Assembly: GCA_033439765.1 (NCBI GenBank)
Contig: JAULSN010000003.1
Coordinates: 682,001 to 746,000, forward strand
Reading direction: 5' to 3'
Length of the DNA: 64,000 nt
DNA from: Lasiosphaeria ovina
Lineage: Eukaryota > Ascomycota > Sordariomycetes > Sordariales > Lasiosphaeriaceae
A program made the position numbers and the translations under genes. Below the pieces are notes generated by a model. That model ran no database searches. It was not told the DNA's origin and saw only the letters and a list, made by a program, of their open reading frames with translations. This document shows positions 43,085 through 54,094 of this stretch, one piece after another (position 1 is the first letter of the stretch; each line of letters starts with the position of its first letter).

Positions 43085-44500
43085 GATATACGCCAGGTTG
43101 AGGTTGTGCTATAAGGCGGGCATCACATCCACCCAGCTAACCTCATCGTTGACAGCAACGTGATATCGTATCGCGATCTCGACTGTCTGGTTTTTTTCGC
43201 TCTGATAGGCCGTCTGTCTGTGGGTGGTACACTGTCGACATCTATAGTTTCGTGTTCAGTGCCTTGAACACTCCTCTCCAGAGATCGGAAATGAACTTGG
43301 AGTCCCTGTCTGAGATGATCCTTGTGGGTAGACCCCAGTCACACAACTGTAGGTAGGTGAGCAACCGTTCTCCCCACTGTTCAGCTGTCCATTTCTCGTT
43401 GCCTGGCATAATGATGGTCCGTTTGTCGTAGTGTCCGCTGACGGTCGCGGAACAATCGAATCCTCCTGTTGGAACTGCCAGTAGTTTGGACTCGTGAACC
43501 GCAGGAAGTCCTGTAACGAAGTCGATGGAGATAGTGTGTCCTAGATGTGGGATTACTTCGATCGGCATGAGCTCGCCCAGTGGCTTCTGCCGGTTTGTTG
43601 CGTTTTCCAGGCATTCGGGGCACGACGCCACGTAGCTCGTGACTTTCCTTGTCATGGAGCTGAAACTGAAGCTGGTGAGGTCCCTGAGCATTCGTCTGGT
43701 GCCGAAGTGATGTTTGGCATCATGGACCATTTCCAGCAGTGGTTTGACGCATGGGTTGGGGATGCAAAGCCGGTTCTGGCCTCCTCTCGGCGTATGGTAG
43801 AGCAGATCGTCGATAAGCTTGAAGGGGTAGCCGGTGACCTCCACGTTGGCTTCATCCACCTCCGGAGGTCTCTCACCCGCCTCGGGGGGAGGCGGCATGG
43901 TCCCCTCTTCTGTGGATGAGCTCACGAGGCGGCGTGCCTTATCTCGCTGGTGCCTTCTCCTCGCTTGCTGGCTCATGGATATGGCCATCTGGCGCATGTA
44001 CTTGATAATGCGCTTGTACTTGGGGTCGGCATCGTAGCCGTCCTTGATCTCCTTCAAGAACTATGAATCTGCCTGTACCTCGACTGTGGCATAGAAATCC
44101 GCCCAAATATCGTCCAATTCGTACGACTCTAAATCCTCTTCTAGGTGGTCATCCTCAGTAGAGGGTAGAGGGCAGCCGTGACAACGCGTCTGGAACCAGG
44201 ATTAGGCGGCTAGGTATATGCCTGACATCGAGATTATACTAAGCAAGGTAAACCGACGCTGACATCAACCGTGGGTTCGGTTTATTGATATCGGTTGTGG
44301 TTAAGGAGGACTATTTGACCATGTCGCCTGTGGCTTGATGGTCTATCAGAACGACAACCGGGAGCTCCGACAAGGTGATCCACGTCCTTAGCTTCCTGCA
44401 TGTCCAGATTAGGCCTGAGACCTCGATCTCTATTGCTTTAAATTCCTCTTTCTCCTTTTTGCTCAAGCGCCTACTCAGATACATAATGGAACTCGTCTTC
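43085..44500 (-). mobile_element. Inverted fragment of a second Gypsy element (RNase H, integrase)
   Basis: On the minus strand: RNase H tail SSIMYLSRRLSKKEKEEFKA with IDHQAT (about 44508-44311), several stops, then a 271-codon open stretch (44057-43242). The latter has YPFKLIDDLLYHTPRG, an H-x4-H...CPEC zinc module (HDAKHHFGTRRMLRD, ASCPECLENATNRQ), IDFVTGLPAVHESK with the first Asp of the integrase core, and WGLPTRIISDRDSKFISDLW with the second Asp. It stops abruptly before the catalytic Glu. Its sequence is unlike the host element's, so it is a different lineage. The exact breakpoints are uncertain; the host element resumes at about 44487. Confidence 0.75.
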
Positions 44501-45182
44501 GGCTTCAAACCAAAGTCAGCAATAGATCTCGTCTTCGATGATGATAAGGTGCATGACGCGACAGCACAGCGGTTGCTATATAGTCAGGAAGCTCAGCTTG
44601 CGATAGCTCACGCACAAGCCAACGCAAAAATGCAAATAGACGCTAAGCGACAGCCCGTGGAGAAGTAATCTCAACAAAGAACGGGACCCTTCAAAGTCTT
44701 GGAAATGAAGGGCCCCCTAGCCTGCAGGCTCGAGCTCCCTCCAGCACGGAAGATCCACCCCACAGTCTCGATCACACAGCTGATACTGGCCCCCGAAAAT
44801 GACCCCTACAAGCGCCTGAAGCCAGCGCCAGGCAAGATCATCGAGGACATAGACATGAAGATAGAGAGCTCTTCGAACTCGACAAAATCCTCAAAAGACG
44901 AGTCACCTGGCGAGGTGGCAAGTCAACCGTCGAGTACCTCATTTAGTGTAAAGGGTATCGTAACCAGTTCAACAGCTGGTACCCTCGAAATGCTCTGAAG
45001 GAGATAGCCTCGGACCTGGTAGAGAAATACGAGCACAATAACCCCATCCAGCCAGAGGAACTCAGGCCACCTTCGCGCCGGGAAGGCCAAGTTGGCGGCC
45101 TCAACCTGATCGCTGGAACCGAGGGCATTTCGCCAGCAATATCGTTTTCACCAACCGCGGCAGAAATTTTGCTAGACTGCTG
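44487..45182 (+). pseudogene. Integrase C-terminus and chromodomain of the chromovirus
   Basis: ELVFGFKPKSAIDLVFDDDK, a helix with AQLAIAHAQANAKMQID, TGPFKVLEMKGPLACRLELP and KIHPTVSITQL are the integrase GPF/Y-type tail. From about 44900 the chromodomain follows: KILKRRVTWRGGKSTVEYLI, TAG at 44944-44946 where a Lys/Gln/Arg codon is expected, CKGYRNQFNSWYPRNAL. Chromodomains direct insertion to modified chromatin. Confidence 0.82.
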
Positions 45183-45475
45183 TACCCTTTGAACCTACTG
45201 TACCTATTACGTTATTGCTAGTGCGCACCTTCCATTTCGGAACTGTGTAACCATTTGGGGACCCACATGCAGCATTTAGAAGCACACGGGCGACGTTATT
45301 TCAAGCCGAAAACTTTTCCACTTCAGAAATTCCTCCGCGCACCACCTCAGCACAGAAGCATTCGCGCAGGAGGCCAAAGCAGGAGCGCGGAGCGCAGAAT
45401 CAATCGCGCGGCGCGCGGCGACAAATTCCAGATACACGCAATTGAACACAGTCGCTAACCGCTTTCTGAACTCAA

Positions 45476-45559
45476 TTCGGTCACCTTCAAGCTCATTTCG
45501 GTCACCTTCAAGCTCATTTCGGTCACCCTCAAGCTCATCCCGGTCGCCCACAAGCTCAT
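45476..45559 (+). repeat. 21-bp tandem repeat, four units
   Basis: Four units of ttcggtcaccttcaagctca(t) at 45476, 45497, 45518 and 45539; the first three are nearly identical, the fourth more diverged. It lies 44 bp upstream of the ATG of the intact third ORF, so it is in its leader or promoter. Confidence 0.9.
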
Positions 45560-45602
45560 TTGTCTACTTGAAAAAGCAACACGCAAGCAGTCGCCTCACA
45601 CA

Positions 45603-46814
45603 ATGGCGCCACCAATCCCACGCAAGATCAAAGTGAGGGGCTACGAATACGAAGGCAACTCAACCCTCATCGCGACGCAGAAGAGGAGCACAATACAGAT
45701 CTCGCCAGGCAAATGGATTGCCGTACACGTTGACGAATGGGGCAAAATGCCCAAGGAGATCGACGTCAACCTTGTCTATAAGGAGCTCAACCGCTCCATA
45801 GCGTCCACGCCTAGCAGCCATATACTATACAAGAAGCACCTCCCAGGTTTCATAGGCGACGACGCAACCCACTATCTGGAGCAGAAGAGCCTCTCCACTA
45901 GCTGGAAGCAAATTGATGAGCTGGTGGAAGGGCCGTCCATACCAGCTTTTGGCGGTCCAGAGGTCTGGATGGCACTGATGGTGTTGGGCACCAATAACGA
46001 CAGGGTGAAGAAGCAGTCCAACTACAAAGACACCAAGGATAAAAACGGAATGCAAGTACCAAGTCAGTTGCGCGCCAGCTTTCAGCGACTGGACCTCGCG
46101 GGAATGCTCAAAAGCCCCAAAGACGACCCGCCAGAGTTCTGGAAAGGAGCTGACTGGTTCGACGTGAACTGGCGCAACCGCCACCAGAAACAGGTGTCAT
46201 ATCCTAGGGACCCAGACATGCCAAGTATCGACCTCAACCGATACTTCGGCAACGCAGAGATCGAGAGGGACACGTCAACGAAGAGTTCACTGGACCCCAA
46301 GCCTGACAAGAGCGACCCTGACAAGACGGAGTCCAACAGTTCTCAACCACGCAATGACCTCACCAACAATGAGGTGGAAGACTTTAATGAAGCCGAGCTG
46401 GAGGAGAAGTGTACCGAAATCAGGGGAAGCATCGACCAAGCCATCGGAATATTCAACATAAGCAAAGACAACATAGCAATGGCCACGGTGATCAAAGCCG
46501 GCATCAGAGCGCAGGAGGAGGACCTGAAGAAGTACACCATCCGACTCGAGGCCCTAGGAACCAAAACCCTGCCAGACAAACAGAACTCGGATGACCTTCA
46601 CTTGGCCGCACGCATGGAACAGGCAGAAAAGCAGATAAAGGACTTAAGTCGGCAAGTGGAGGGTCTCAGAAACGAGGTGAAGGAGGCCAACAAGAAGCAG
46701 GACAACGCCACCGAGATGAGCAAGAAGAGAAAGCTGGAGGAGATCGACGATCAGGAGAAAGAACTGAGGGAGAAGATCAGGAAACTAGACGAGAAGAGGT
46801 TGAGCATTAAATAG
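45603..46814 (+). CDS. Intact extra ORF of the chromovirus, coiled-coil protein
   Basis: 403 aa, ATG in good context (cacacaATGGCG), ending 150 bp before the 3' LTR. The N-terminal 220 residues look globular: GYEYEGNSTLIATQKRSTIQ, ISPGKWIAVHVDEWGK, HLPGFIGDDATHYLEQ, FWKGADWFDVNWRNRHQKQV. Then a Ser/Asp/Lys linker and a coiled coil to the end (EQAEKQIKDLSRQVEGLRNE) with a basic cluster KKRKLEE that could be a nuclear signal. There is no zinc knuckle, protease or transmembrane span, so it is neither a standard Gag nor an envelope. No stop or frameshift interrupts it although pol next door is ruined. It could be a captured host gene, a functional third ORF, or an unusual structural protein. Confidence 0.6.
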   Translation: MAPPIPRKIKVRGYEYEGNSTLIATQKRSTIQISPGKWIAVHVDEWGKMPKEIDVNLVYKELNRSIASTPSSHILYKKHLPGFIGDDATHYLEQKSLSTSWKQIDELVEGPSIPAFGGPEVWMALMVLGTNNDRVKKQSNYKDTKDKNGMQVPSQLRASFQRLDLAGMLKSPKDDPPEFWKGADWFDVNWRNRHQKQVSYPRDPDMPSIDLNRYFGNAEIERDTSTKSSLDPKPDKSDPDKTESNSSQPRNDLTNNEVEDFNEAELEEKCTEIRGSIDQAIGIFNISKDNIAMATVIKAGIRAQEEDLKKYTIRLEALGTKTLPDKQNSDDLHLAARMEQAEKQIKDLSRQVEGLRNEVKEANKKQDNATEMSKKRKLEEIDDQEKELREKIRKLDEKRLSIK

Positions 46815-46963
46815 CGGGATGATGAGGATATTTGGAACAATTCCCATGAAGGGACTTCCAGCGCACCAGGAGCTCACGAGAGGGCATCAGAGCACAGGAA
46901 CTCAGAAAAGGAAGCTATCGCAGCCTGCCTGAGGGCAGGCAGGGATTTTGAAGAAGGGCAAGT

Positions 46964-47096
46964 TGTTACGTCATAAGTGCATGGACCCGTCGTCACGTGC
47001 ACGGTCCCAACGGGGACCATTTAGCCACTCTGCAGATAGCTTCCACTAAAAGAGAATCATCTGCCTTTCACACTTGATGCCCAGAAGGTCACGGCA
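46964..47096 (+). repeat. 3' LTR, beginning only
   Basis: Begins TGTTACGTCATAAGTG after a purine-rich tract (gaagaagggcaag), as expected for a Gypsy polypurine tract and LTR start. The part from 47031 matches the left LTR segment. The match ends at about 47096, so the remainder of the LTR is lost or replaced. Confidence 0.7.
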
Positions 47097-47528
47097 ACTA
47101 TTTGATTGGAAGAGACATAGAGAGGGTGCTACACAAGATCGCCTTCTGCTGGCTCGAGTCAGTCCCCGCAGCTGGTTCGGGATAAACCCGAGGACGACCG
47201 CCCGACCATTCCCTATCGGGTCGCGCTCCAGGGCTAGACCTGTACACTAGACAGTCGCGCAGTGCAGGAGCAGGAGCGGAGCTCTGCAAGGCCCAAGACG
47301 GCCTAGGCCCAGGCCGGATTGCCGAGTGGGGAGGTGCAGCGCGGCCGTGATCCTCGGCAGCTATGCAGGCTGGGAGATATATTCTATTTTCACCTCAACA
47401 TGCAAAGGCTTTTTGACGAACACGCGAGTTTCGGAGAAATTCTTTAGCCTTGAGTCTTGGAGTTGATTGGAAACTGAACAGCGCACAGCGACAACTCGTC
47501 AAAACAAGCCAGTGAAGAGGCTCGCACC
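47097..47528. other. Intergenic between retrotransposon and next gene
   Basis: GC-richer, non-repetitive by eye; contains the promoter and leader of the 47529 gene. Confidence 0.5.
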
Positions 47529-48779
47529 ATGGCAGACGAAAATCGCCACCCGGCTCTGGGCAATGAGCAAGACTCGCCCACCGTCATCGAGACACAGCTA
47601 GACTCTTACAGGCCTTCGCTCAGTACCGAAACGCACGTCGACGGCAGCCCGACAAGCCTACTCCAGGACCGCATCTTGCTCGCCAGCTTGCCCAGCTGGA
47701 ACCGCGCGGCATCGCCGCCGGACTCGACCGACAACCCCTCTCAACTGCTCCGCATCGAGCACACGCGGACGCCCGAAACCACAGCCTCCAACCCCGGAAC
47801 GAAGCCGCCCGTCGCCGACATCATCGCGCGCCAGCTGGCCGACGGCTACACGCTGACGCGCTACCGGACGGTCACGGGCGAGACCACGGCAGCCATCATG
47901 CGGGGCCCGCTGGTGCCGGCCGCGGTGCCGCGCCCTCTGCCGTCAGGGCCGGCGCTGCCCGCCAGCTCGGGCGCCGACCTGCAGTTCGTCGACCCGGACG
48001 TCGACATGGTCGACGCGACGTACGCCAGCGCGTGGCAGCTGGGCCGCAAGCTGGCGGCCGACGACGCGGCATTCACCATGGCCGTTGCCCGGCTGCGTCG
48101 CGACACGCTCGCCCCCCGATCTGGACCGGCCATCATCCCCCGCCGGTTCGGCGGCCACGCGGGCCAGAGACACGCCACGGCCACGGCCACGGCCACGGCC
48201 AGCCCTGCAGACAATATCGACATCGACATCGACGCAGCAGCAGCAGCAGCAGCAATCCCGTCCAACGCCGACTACGCGACCGTGCGGAAATGGATCCTCG
48301 CCAAACTGCGCCTGGCCAGCGTGCCTGCGACGTACTTAGTCACTGGCGCATCTGACAACAAGAGTATCCCGCCGGAGACGCTGCGCTTCGTGCACGTCGA
48401 CGCGAACTGGGCCGCCGCCCTCGTCGATGGCTCGCTTAGTCTCGGCAGTCATACCGTGGCTGGTGATACCGAAAAGGAACATGGTTTCCGCAGTGCGCTC
48501 ACCGCGCGCCTGCATGCTGATTATGCTGGTGCCGGCGAGGCCGTGCCGGTGTATGGGTTCTTCGTGCGCAGCCAGCTGCTTGTGCGGCGGCACGGGCGGG
48601 TGGAGATCTTGTGCATTGGCGATGCTGAGACAGAGACGGCGCAGGCTGTGGTGCGTGTCGTGGCGCAGCGTGTGCTGGGGTTGGATACGCTGCTCTGTCT
48701 GGTCGATCGCGCGCCGCCGTGGGTGCCGGTGAGAATTGAGTTTGTTGTGTCAGGGGACGGTGTGGACTCTGTGGAGTGA
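47529..48779 (+). CDS. Uncharacterised Pezizomycotina protein
   Basis: Intronless, 416 aa. The N-terminal 130 residues are polar; a helical region (ADIIARQLADGYTLTRYRTV) and two simple tracts over GCCACG and CAG-type microsatellites (about 48170-48255) follow. The C-terminal half has a conserved-looking block: VRKWILAKLRLASVPATYLV, PETLRFVHVDANWAAALVDG with SLSLG, PVYGFFVRSQLLVRR and VLGLDTLLCLVDRAPP. This pattern (LPPExLRFFxVDxNWxDALxDGALSxxNH ... VPxYGxFxRS) recurs in fungal proteins of unknown function. It is not RIP-damaged although it borders the transposon. Confidence 0.72.
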   Translation: MADENRHPALGNEQDSPTVIETQLDSYRPSLSTETHVDGSPTSLLQDRILLASLPSWNRAASPPDSTDNPSQLLRIEHTRTPETTASNPGTKPPVADIIARQLADGYTLTRYRTVTGETTAAIMRGPLVPAAVPRPLPSGPALPASSGADLQFVDPDVDMVDATYASAWQLGRKLAADDAAFTMAVARLRRDTLAPRSGPAIIPRRFGGHAGQRHATATATATASPADNIDIDIDAAAAAAAIPSNADYATVRKWILAKLRLASVPATYLVTGASDNKSIPPETLRFVHVDANWAAALVDGSLSLGSHTVAGDTEKEHGFRSALTARLHADYAGAGEAVPVYGFFVRSQLLVRRHGRVEILCIGDAETETAQAVVRVVAQRVLGLDTLLCLVDRAPPWVPVRIEFVVSGDGVDSVE

Positions 48780-51063
48780 GATGGTAGGGGGTAGTTAGTT
48801 AGTTGGTGGATGGGCTATGTTGCGGATCGAAGTGAAAAATAAGAAGATTAGGTAGTTAATGATGTGTATTCATGCATGCATGGCGTGTTTAAATTCCCTT
48901 GAGGACCAGTGCAAAGTGGTGGCAAGAACGGGATGTATGTAGGTTGCAACACAACGAACCTACCTACCTCTATAGTCACCCCCGACAACGTTTTCTGGCC
49001 AAATCCGTATTAGGCTTGGAACCTGAGCAGGAGCTGAGGCGCACTGAGCATCACCCTGAGCCGAGGTGAGTCCCAGGGATGTCTCGGCTATACTTGCCGT
49101 GTCCAAACTAATCCCAGTTTTGGGACATCACCATAACTTCCGTTTTCTCGTTACGGGTGTAATCAGTTACCGTTATTAACCAACTAGAGCTACCATTTAT
49201 ACTTAAACTGAGAATTTAGTATGTACAAACTTGTCTATATACTTCTTTTTAAAATGACGAAATTCTACGAATATTATATTTATAAAATATCTAACTAGCT
49301 AAATCCCTATAATTTGGCAAGTACGTAGAGACGATTGGAGACTTTGTAATTTTTTGTGATTTCCATTGCTTAAACGTTTCTATATTACCCCTTAGTGGCC
49401 GAAAACGTACTGGGAATAGTAGGCGGGCTTGAGAAGATGGGCAGGGAAAAGGGGGATCTGTTGAAAGAGCTACCAAGAAGTCTCTTCAGACAGTGCCGTA
49501 CGTGGCCCCGTGTCCCTTCATTATAATGTAGGAGTCCTCTAGCCTTATAGGTAGCGCTTTAAATTCCTATATTACCAAGGGGCGTATTAAGGCCTTTCTC
49601 GGTATCGCTGATAATGATACAACGTTCACCTCTCTATAAGGGCAAGATGGAATTACGGGATCAGTCATATAAGGGCCAATAGTGTCGTGCAATAGCCTTA
49701 GGCTTCTAGCCGACCCATCCCGAGCTTTTCCAGCTCGATTCTATATACGCAACACCCCCTCTCCCTCATCTATCGAGTATCTCTATATGTCTACAACCCT
49801 GAGCAGGGGCTACATCGGCATGAACACGTTGAGTTAACGCCACTTCCCACCTAGGTATAACTCATGCCTGTTTTGCTTGGTTGTATATGGAGCTGAAGGA
49901 ACGGATAGAGTAGTCTCACACTCTAATACCAACTATAGAACTAGAAGATCCTACTACTATATTGTTGCCTTATCTAGGCAGGTGATTATCTGGTTTATCC
50001 TTCATAATAACGGCAAAATTGCAGTAGAGGAACGGGGTAAGGGTGACGGCGAACGCTATAGTTGGGCATGCAACGTGCATGATGGTTGCCTCCTTTACGT
50101 TCTTACAATCTGTTCGTGGTACTTAAACCACGTAGGGATCCTACAGGTCTAAGGGTGGTAGATCTACCGTTGGGGGGGTGCAATGTTGGTTCTATTCTGT
50201 CTACGGAACTAAGCTGGGTTCTAGGGCGACCGGGGTTTTGTGTGTGCGGGCGGGAGGTCTGCGCGCGGCACGTGCCTTCCTACACGTGCGCGGTCACGCG
50301 ACCCCCGCTAGTGTGCGGTCACCAATGTCGCTATTCCAACACAATCTGTCCCTTACTGAGGTTGCCTCTTAGTAGAGCCTCTCTCCTCCTCCGAATTACC
50401 CCTAACTATTCTTCCTTCTGCCACTTTTGCCTTTACCGAGGATTGATGCCTAGTCTGTAGCAGCTCGTAATTGTGACGGCACAACGAATACTAGAGACAA
50501 TGCTGCTAAGAAATCCGGTTGAATTCGTAGAATCTAAAGCTAAAGAAGAAAAGAAGGAAAAAAGGAAAGGATGTGCGCAACAGGTGCGGGTTAAACCAGG
50601 TCTTCCAAGCACGGGCCAGCTTCCGGCAACAACCAGTAAATTGAGTCAACAAGTGAATCCAGGCGATGTGGTCAGTGCGTCACGCCAGTGCCGTGACACA
50701 AATCTTAGTAAAACTTCTTACAATTTTAAACTTAAGTTCTTTAATGTAAGAGAAGGCAGGTACGCCTGATCAAGGTGGTCACAATGGTGGCAACAAAAAG
50801 GGAGAGCAATGACTGACAATGGTGTAAGACTTCAACCTGGCCCTCGCAAAGGAAGGTGGGTGAGGGCCGCTGCTTATATACATGGTTGGGAGACTCAGTC
50901 CCGTGGGTGCTGTGGAAGCGTGGTGCCACAGTGTGGCTCTGGTGGCTTGGCCCAGCTGGTGACAGGTGGTGTGCGCGTGCAGGATGCGCGCGCGTCAGGG
51001 AGTGTGTGGGTTGGGGTGCTCTTTCCTTACATTTAACATCTAAAAGCGAAAACATAATTTTTT
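48780..51063. other. AT-rich repeat debris, no gene
   Basis: From about 49100 to 49350 the DNA is extremely AT-rich; elsewhere it alternates with GC-rich patches. Minus-strand 50520-50570 (ccttttcc...cttctttagcttt) resembles 59515-59560, and 50240-50340 resembles 59170-59240 (acgtg-rich, gggggtcg), suggesting old LTR-type repeats. None of the short open frames is convincing. Confidence 0.5.
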
Positions 51064-51104
51064 ATAGCTAGGAGCGAAATTGGCGTCCTGTCGCTTGCAC
51101 TCTT
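51064..51104 (+). repeat. Left terminal inverted repeat
   Basis: gctaggagcgaaattggcgt continuing to ttgcactctt. It matches the reverse complement of 58903-58938 with two substitutions and one 2-bp gap over about 38 columns. It reads inward and lies 240 bp before the transposase relic; a TA dinucleotide borders it, as in Tc1/mariner elements. Confidence 0.8.
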
Positions 51105-51343
51105 CTCATATTATATAGACGCACAGACGCAGCTGACCACAGTACGAATTATTTTTATTCATACGTAGTACTTATTAGTCATGGACGGGTACATTTTCCG
51201 AATGACGGATATAGGATTTTGCCGATCCGAAAGAGAGTTAGCGCCCGAATTTGGGAACGCAGGTAGCCTAGAACCGGGAGGCAATGTGTTATCACCACCG
51301 CACCTCTGCCGACAGCAGCATCACCAACCGTAATACGACCACA

Positions 51344-52195
51344 ATGGCGCCAAATCTCGCTCTCCACAAGCGTGTTCTGATTCAGAGCATCATCAACAGT
51401 AAGCTACAAGGTAACGATGGCCCAAAAGATGACGAGATAGCAGACATAGCCGGCTGTTTCGCCCGCGCGGTTCGTCGCATTCGATCGAGCCTGCTCCGCT
51501 TTGGAACGACCACCGCCCCGACAAATGGCGCTGGCCGCCCCAAGACCATCGCTCCTCCTATGCTGACCGCTTTATACGATCAACTCTCAACCCATATATG
51601 CGGCTAGAAGATATGGCCGACTTCCTCCGAAACGAGTTCGACATCGACTTGACGCGTTTCAGCATCAGCAGAGCGCTAAAGAAGGCCAAGTAGTCGAAGA
51701 AATGCACGCAGAATGTCGCGCGAGAGCGCAACCCCGATCTACGGGACGAATACATATACGAGATATCTTTCCTTCGCTCCGAACAGCTGGTCTTCATGAA
51801 GGGTCGACTGATGCGGAGATGTTTGAGTGTTTTATTAAAACCCTTCTGCCGTATTGCGGCAAGTGGCCCGAGCCCAAGTCTGTCTTGGTTATGGATAATA
51901 CGTCATTTCACCACTCGGAGAGAATATAGTAGATGTGTGACGACGTAGGCGTTGTACTGCTCTACTTGCCACCCTACTCGCCCGACTTGAACCCAATCGA
52001 GGAGTTCTTTGGAGAGCTGAAGACATATATTAGGTAAGTTTGGGATGAATATGTGGGATTTATTAGGGCCGACTTTCCCTCCTTTTTAGAAGAGTGTGTC
52101 AAGGTCGTGGGCGGCCGAAAGGCAAGCGCCAGAGGTCACTTTTGCCGGGCTGGGATCTCGATTGATGAGCCATCGGAAGATGCCGGCACGGATTG
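51344..52195 (+). pseudogene. Tc1/mariner-type DDE transposase relic
   Basis: Starts MAPNLALHKRVLIQSIINSK, a helix-turn-helix binding part, then RLEDMADFLRNEFDIDLTRF and ISRALKKAK in another frame. The catalytic end reads VLVMDNTSFHHSERI (second Asp) and VGVVLLYLPPYSPDLNPIEE, whose last residues supply the third acid. TAG stops stand at 51691, 51927 and 51930, a frameshift lies near 51600, and the central part with the first Asp is deleted. No right-hand TIR was found within a few hundred bases of its end. Confidence 0.82.
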
Positions 52196-52474
52196 AAACT
52201 ATCATCGGCGGTTGCTTGCCCGGTTAGAACAGCCACCTGGATCACTGTAATTCTGGTCCTGTGAAAGGGCAGATACTGCTGCGTTTCGTCGCCAACTTCA
52301 GGAGAGATAAACATGGTAGCACAGTACGCGAAGAGCATGTGCGCATTGTCTTTGGAGAGATAGTTCTAAATATCGGTTTACTTCTATAGGTGGCTCAGCA
52401 CAGCCAAACAAGAGATGGGTAGGCTTAGAAATGTAACACTGATTTAGGTCTTTACAATCTGGCAGGTAGGCTAT
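52196..52474. other. Short unassigned stretch
   Basis: Between the two relics; nothing recognised. Confidence 0.4.
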
Positions 52475-53745
52475 CTAAGATGCACTGTACTGATCAAGAA
52501 ATGCGTTTACGTCCCGGACAAAACGCCGTGCTACACCCTCCAGCACTCCTCGCTTGATATAGAACTGCGCATCATTATCCTTGTAAACCAGCTCGAGGTC
52601 AAACCCCCTATCGAACGTCAGGTTGCGAGCTAACTGGTACTGCTGCTTCTGATCCTTGCGTCTGACCTTGGAACAATGCCATTCATAGTAAGCCTTAACT
52701 GCATCCTCCCGATATCCAGGTATGCTGAGAAGACGGCCGAGAGGATGTACATATTACTAAGTAGGATCTAGATATATTTGGATTAGTTAATGCTTGGCCA
52801 GGGGCAGTCGGGATATAATTATTAATAACTATGGGCTGGCCGGATAGGTAAGAACCGGAGTTTTGTCGCTTCCGCTTACGCTATAAGTGCTGTTGCTCCT
52901 CGGTATATAGCTGCATCCTAATATCATAGGGAACGTCATCATGTCTCTCCAGTTTGCAGCCTTGCTGTACAGATTTGACAACTTCTTAAATAGTGGCCCA
53001 TAAGTTTGTAGTATTTCTTCGAATCAGGATCTTGCCAGCAGTAAGGTCTACGATTACACGGGGGTTCTAGGCACCTCAAGATAGTATACACCTGCCTCCA
53101 GGCGTCCAGCGTACCGGAGACTACCTGCTCCGTATCAAGCCGAGTATCTCTCTCTGCGAGCTATATGGTAGTAGCCCCCCGTCTAGTAGGGCGGGCCGTT
53201 TTCCCACTTTCTATATAGTTGAAGCAGACGTTAACCCTTAAGGTCTTGCTAATACGGAGAAGGTGGCTCCACCCCCTGGAGTTATCTCTCCACCACCGAC
53301 CAGTCAATCTGCAGCTCTTTAAATGCTTTGTTATATCCCTCTCGGAGCGGTCGTTTACGGAGATGGTAATCGTCGTTGGATCGGCTTTATAGGATTTGCC
53401 GGTCGATTACACGATATCGGCGATCTTGGGTGCCAGCTCCTCATTCCAGAAGTCACTAGGAGCCACCACAAGGTTATCTTCGGTTTGCTTCACGGCTGTT
53501 CTCTTGTTCAGCGTTAACTTCCATTCCATGGTGTAGTGCATGCAAAAAGGCGGGTGCTCTTCATATGACTGGCCTGGAGCCTAGTCCTCGTACGGTACGA
53601 AGGGGAGTGTCTTTCGGGCAGGCCGCAACCCGCTTCGTTGGGGCGGCACTGCGCTACGTTGACTTGGGGAACTCGCGACATTACGATGTTCACGTTGCGG
53701 CTCGTCACCGCTAGACCAATCGTTTGCGGAGTCGTCTAAATCCAT
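52475..53745 (-). pseudogene. Relic of a multicopy fungal gene of unknown function
   Basis: Minus strand. It begins MDLDDSANDWSSGDEPQREH and runs to FVPYED, where a TAG stands in place of a sense codon, then MEWKLTLNKRTAVKQTEDNL, DFWNEELAPKIADIV, a stop, TITISVNDRSERDITKH, NVCFNYIESGKTARPTRRGA, VVSGTLDAWRQVYTILRC, and the end IPGYREDAVKAYYEWHCSKV to VNAFLDQYSAS. This matches a repeated, uncharacterised protein family of about 450 aa known from many filamentous fungi. Many stops and frameshifts of RIP type; the 52740-53020 part is destroyed. Confidence 0.65.
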
Positions 53746-54094
53746 TGCCCGAAAGATGCGGAGTGAAGGCAGATCGTGCGAGTGGCGATGTCGGTTGGCC
53801 GCGAAGGATGACTCACAAAGGACATGTGTCCTCTCCGACACTAATCACGTGCTAACCCACCTGACTAGCTGCATACATCACTAAATTCGCCTCCGTCGCG
53901 TCATGTGGCTTCAGGAAGAGAATTAAAGTGGATCATCCTGCCTTTGCGAAGCAAAGTACGTACGTCATCTCAACATCGATGGAAAATGCTAGAATTTCTA
54001 TAGCATCTATAAAGCAATCTATACTCCCGGACCCTTGTGGTGTCAAGCTAGAAAAAAGAAATAAGAGGATGAAGTGAAGGAGCCTTGAAATATC

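Larger units (their letters stand above)
38928..47096 (+). mobile_element. Dead Ty3/Gypsy chromovirus, with a nested second Gypsy fragment
   Basis: Order on the plus strand: partial 5' LTR, degraded gag with zinc finger, retropepsin-like part, reverse transcriptase, start of RNase H, [inverted foreign fragment], integrase C-terminus, chromodomain, extra intact ORF, partial 3' LTR. The chromodomain at the pol end places it in the chromovirus branch. Stops are mostly TAG or TAA where CAG or CAA is expected, which fits RIP (C to T). The LTRs share only a 66-69-bp segment because the left copy has lost its beginning and the right copy its end. Confidence 0.85.
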
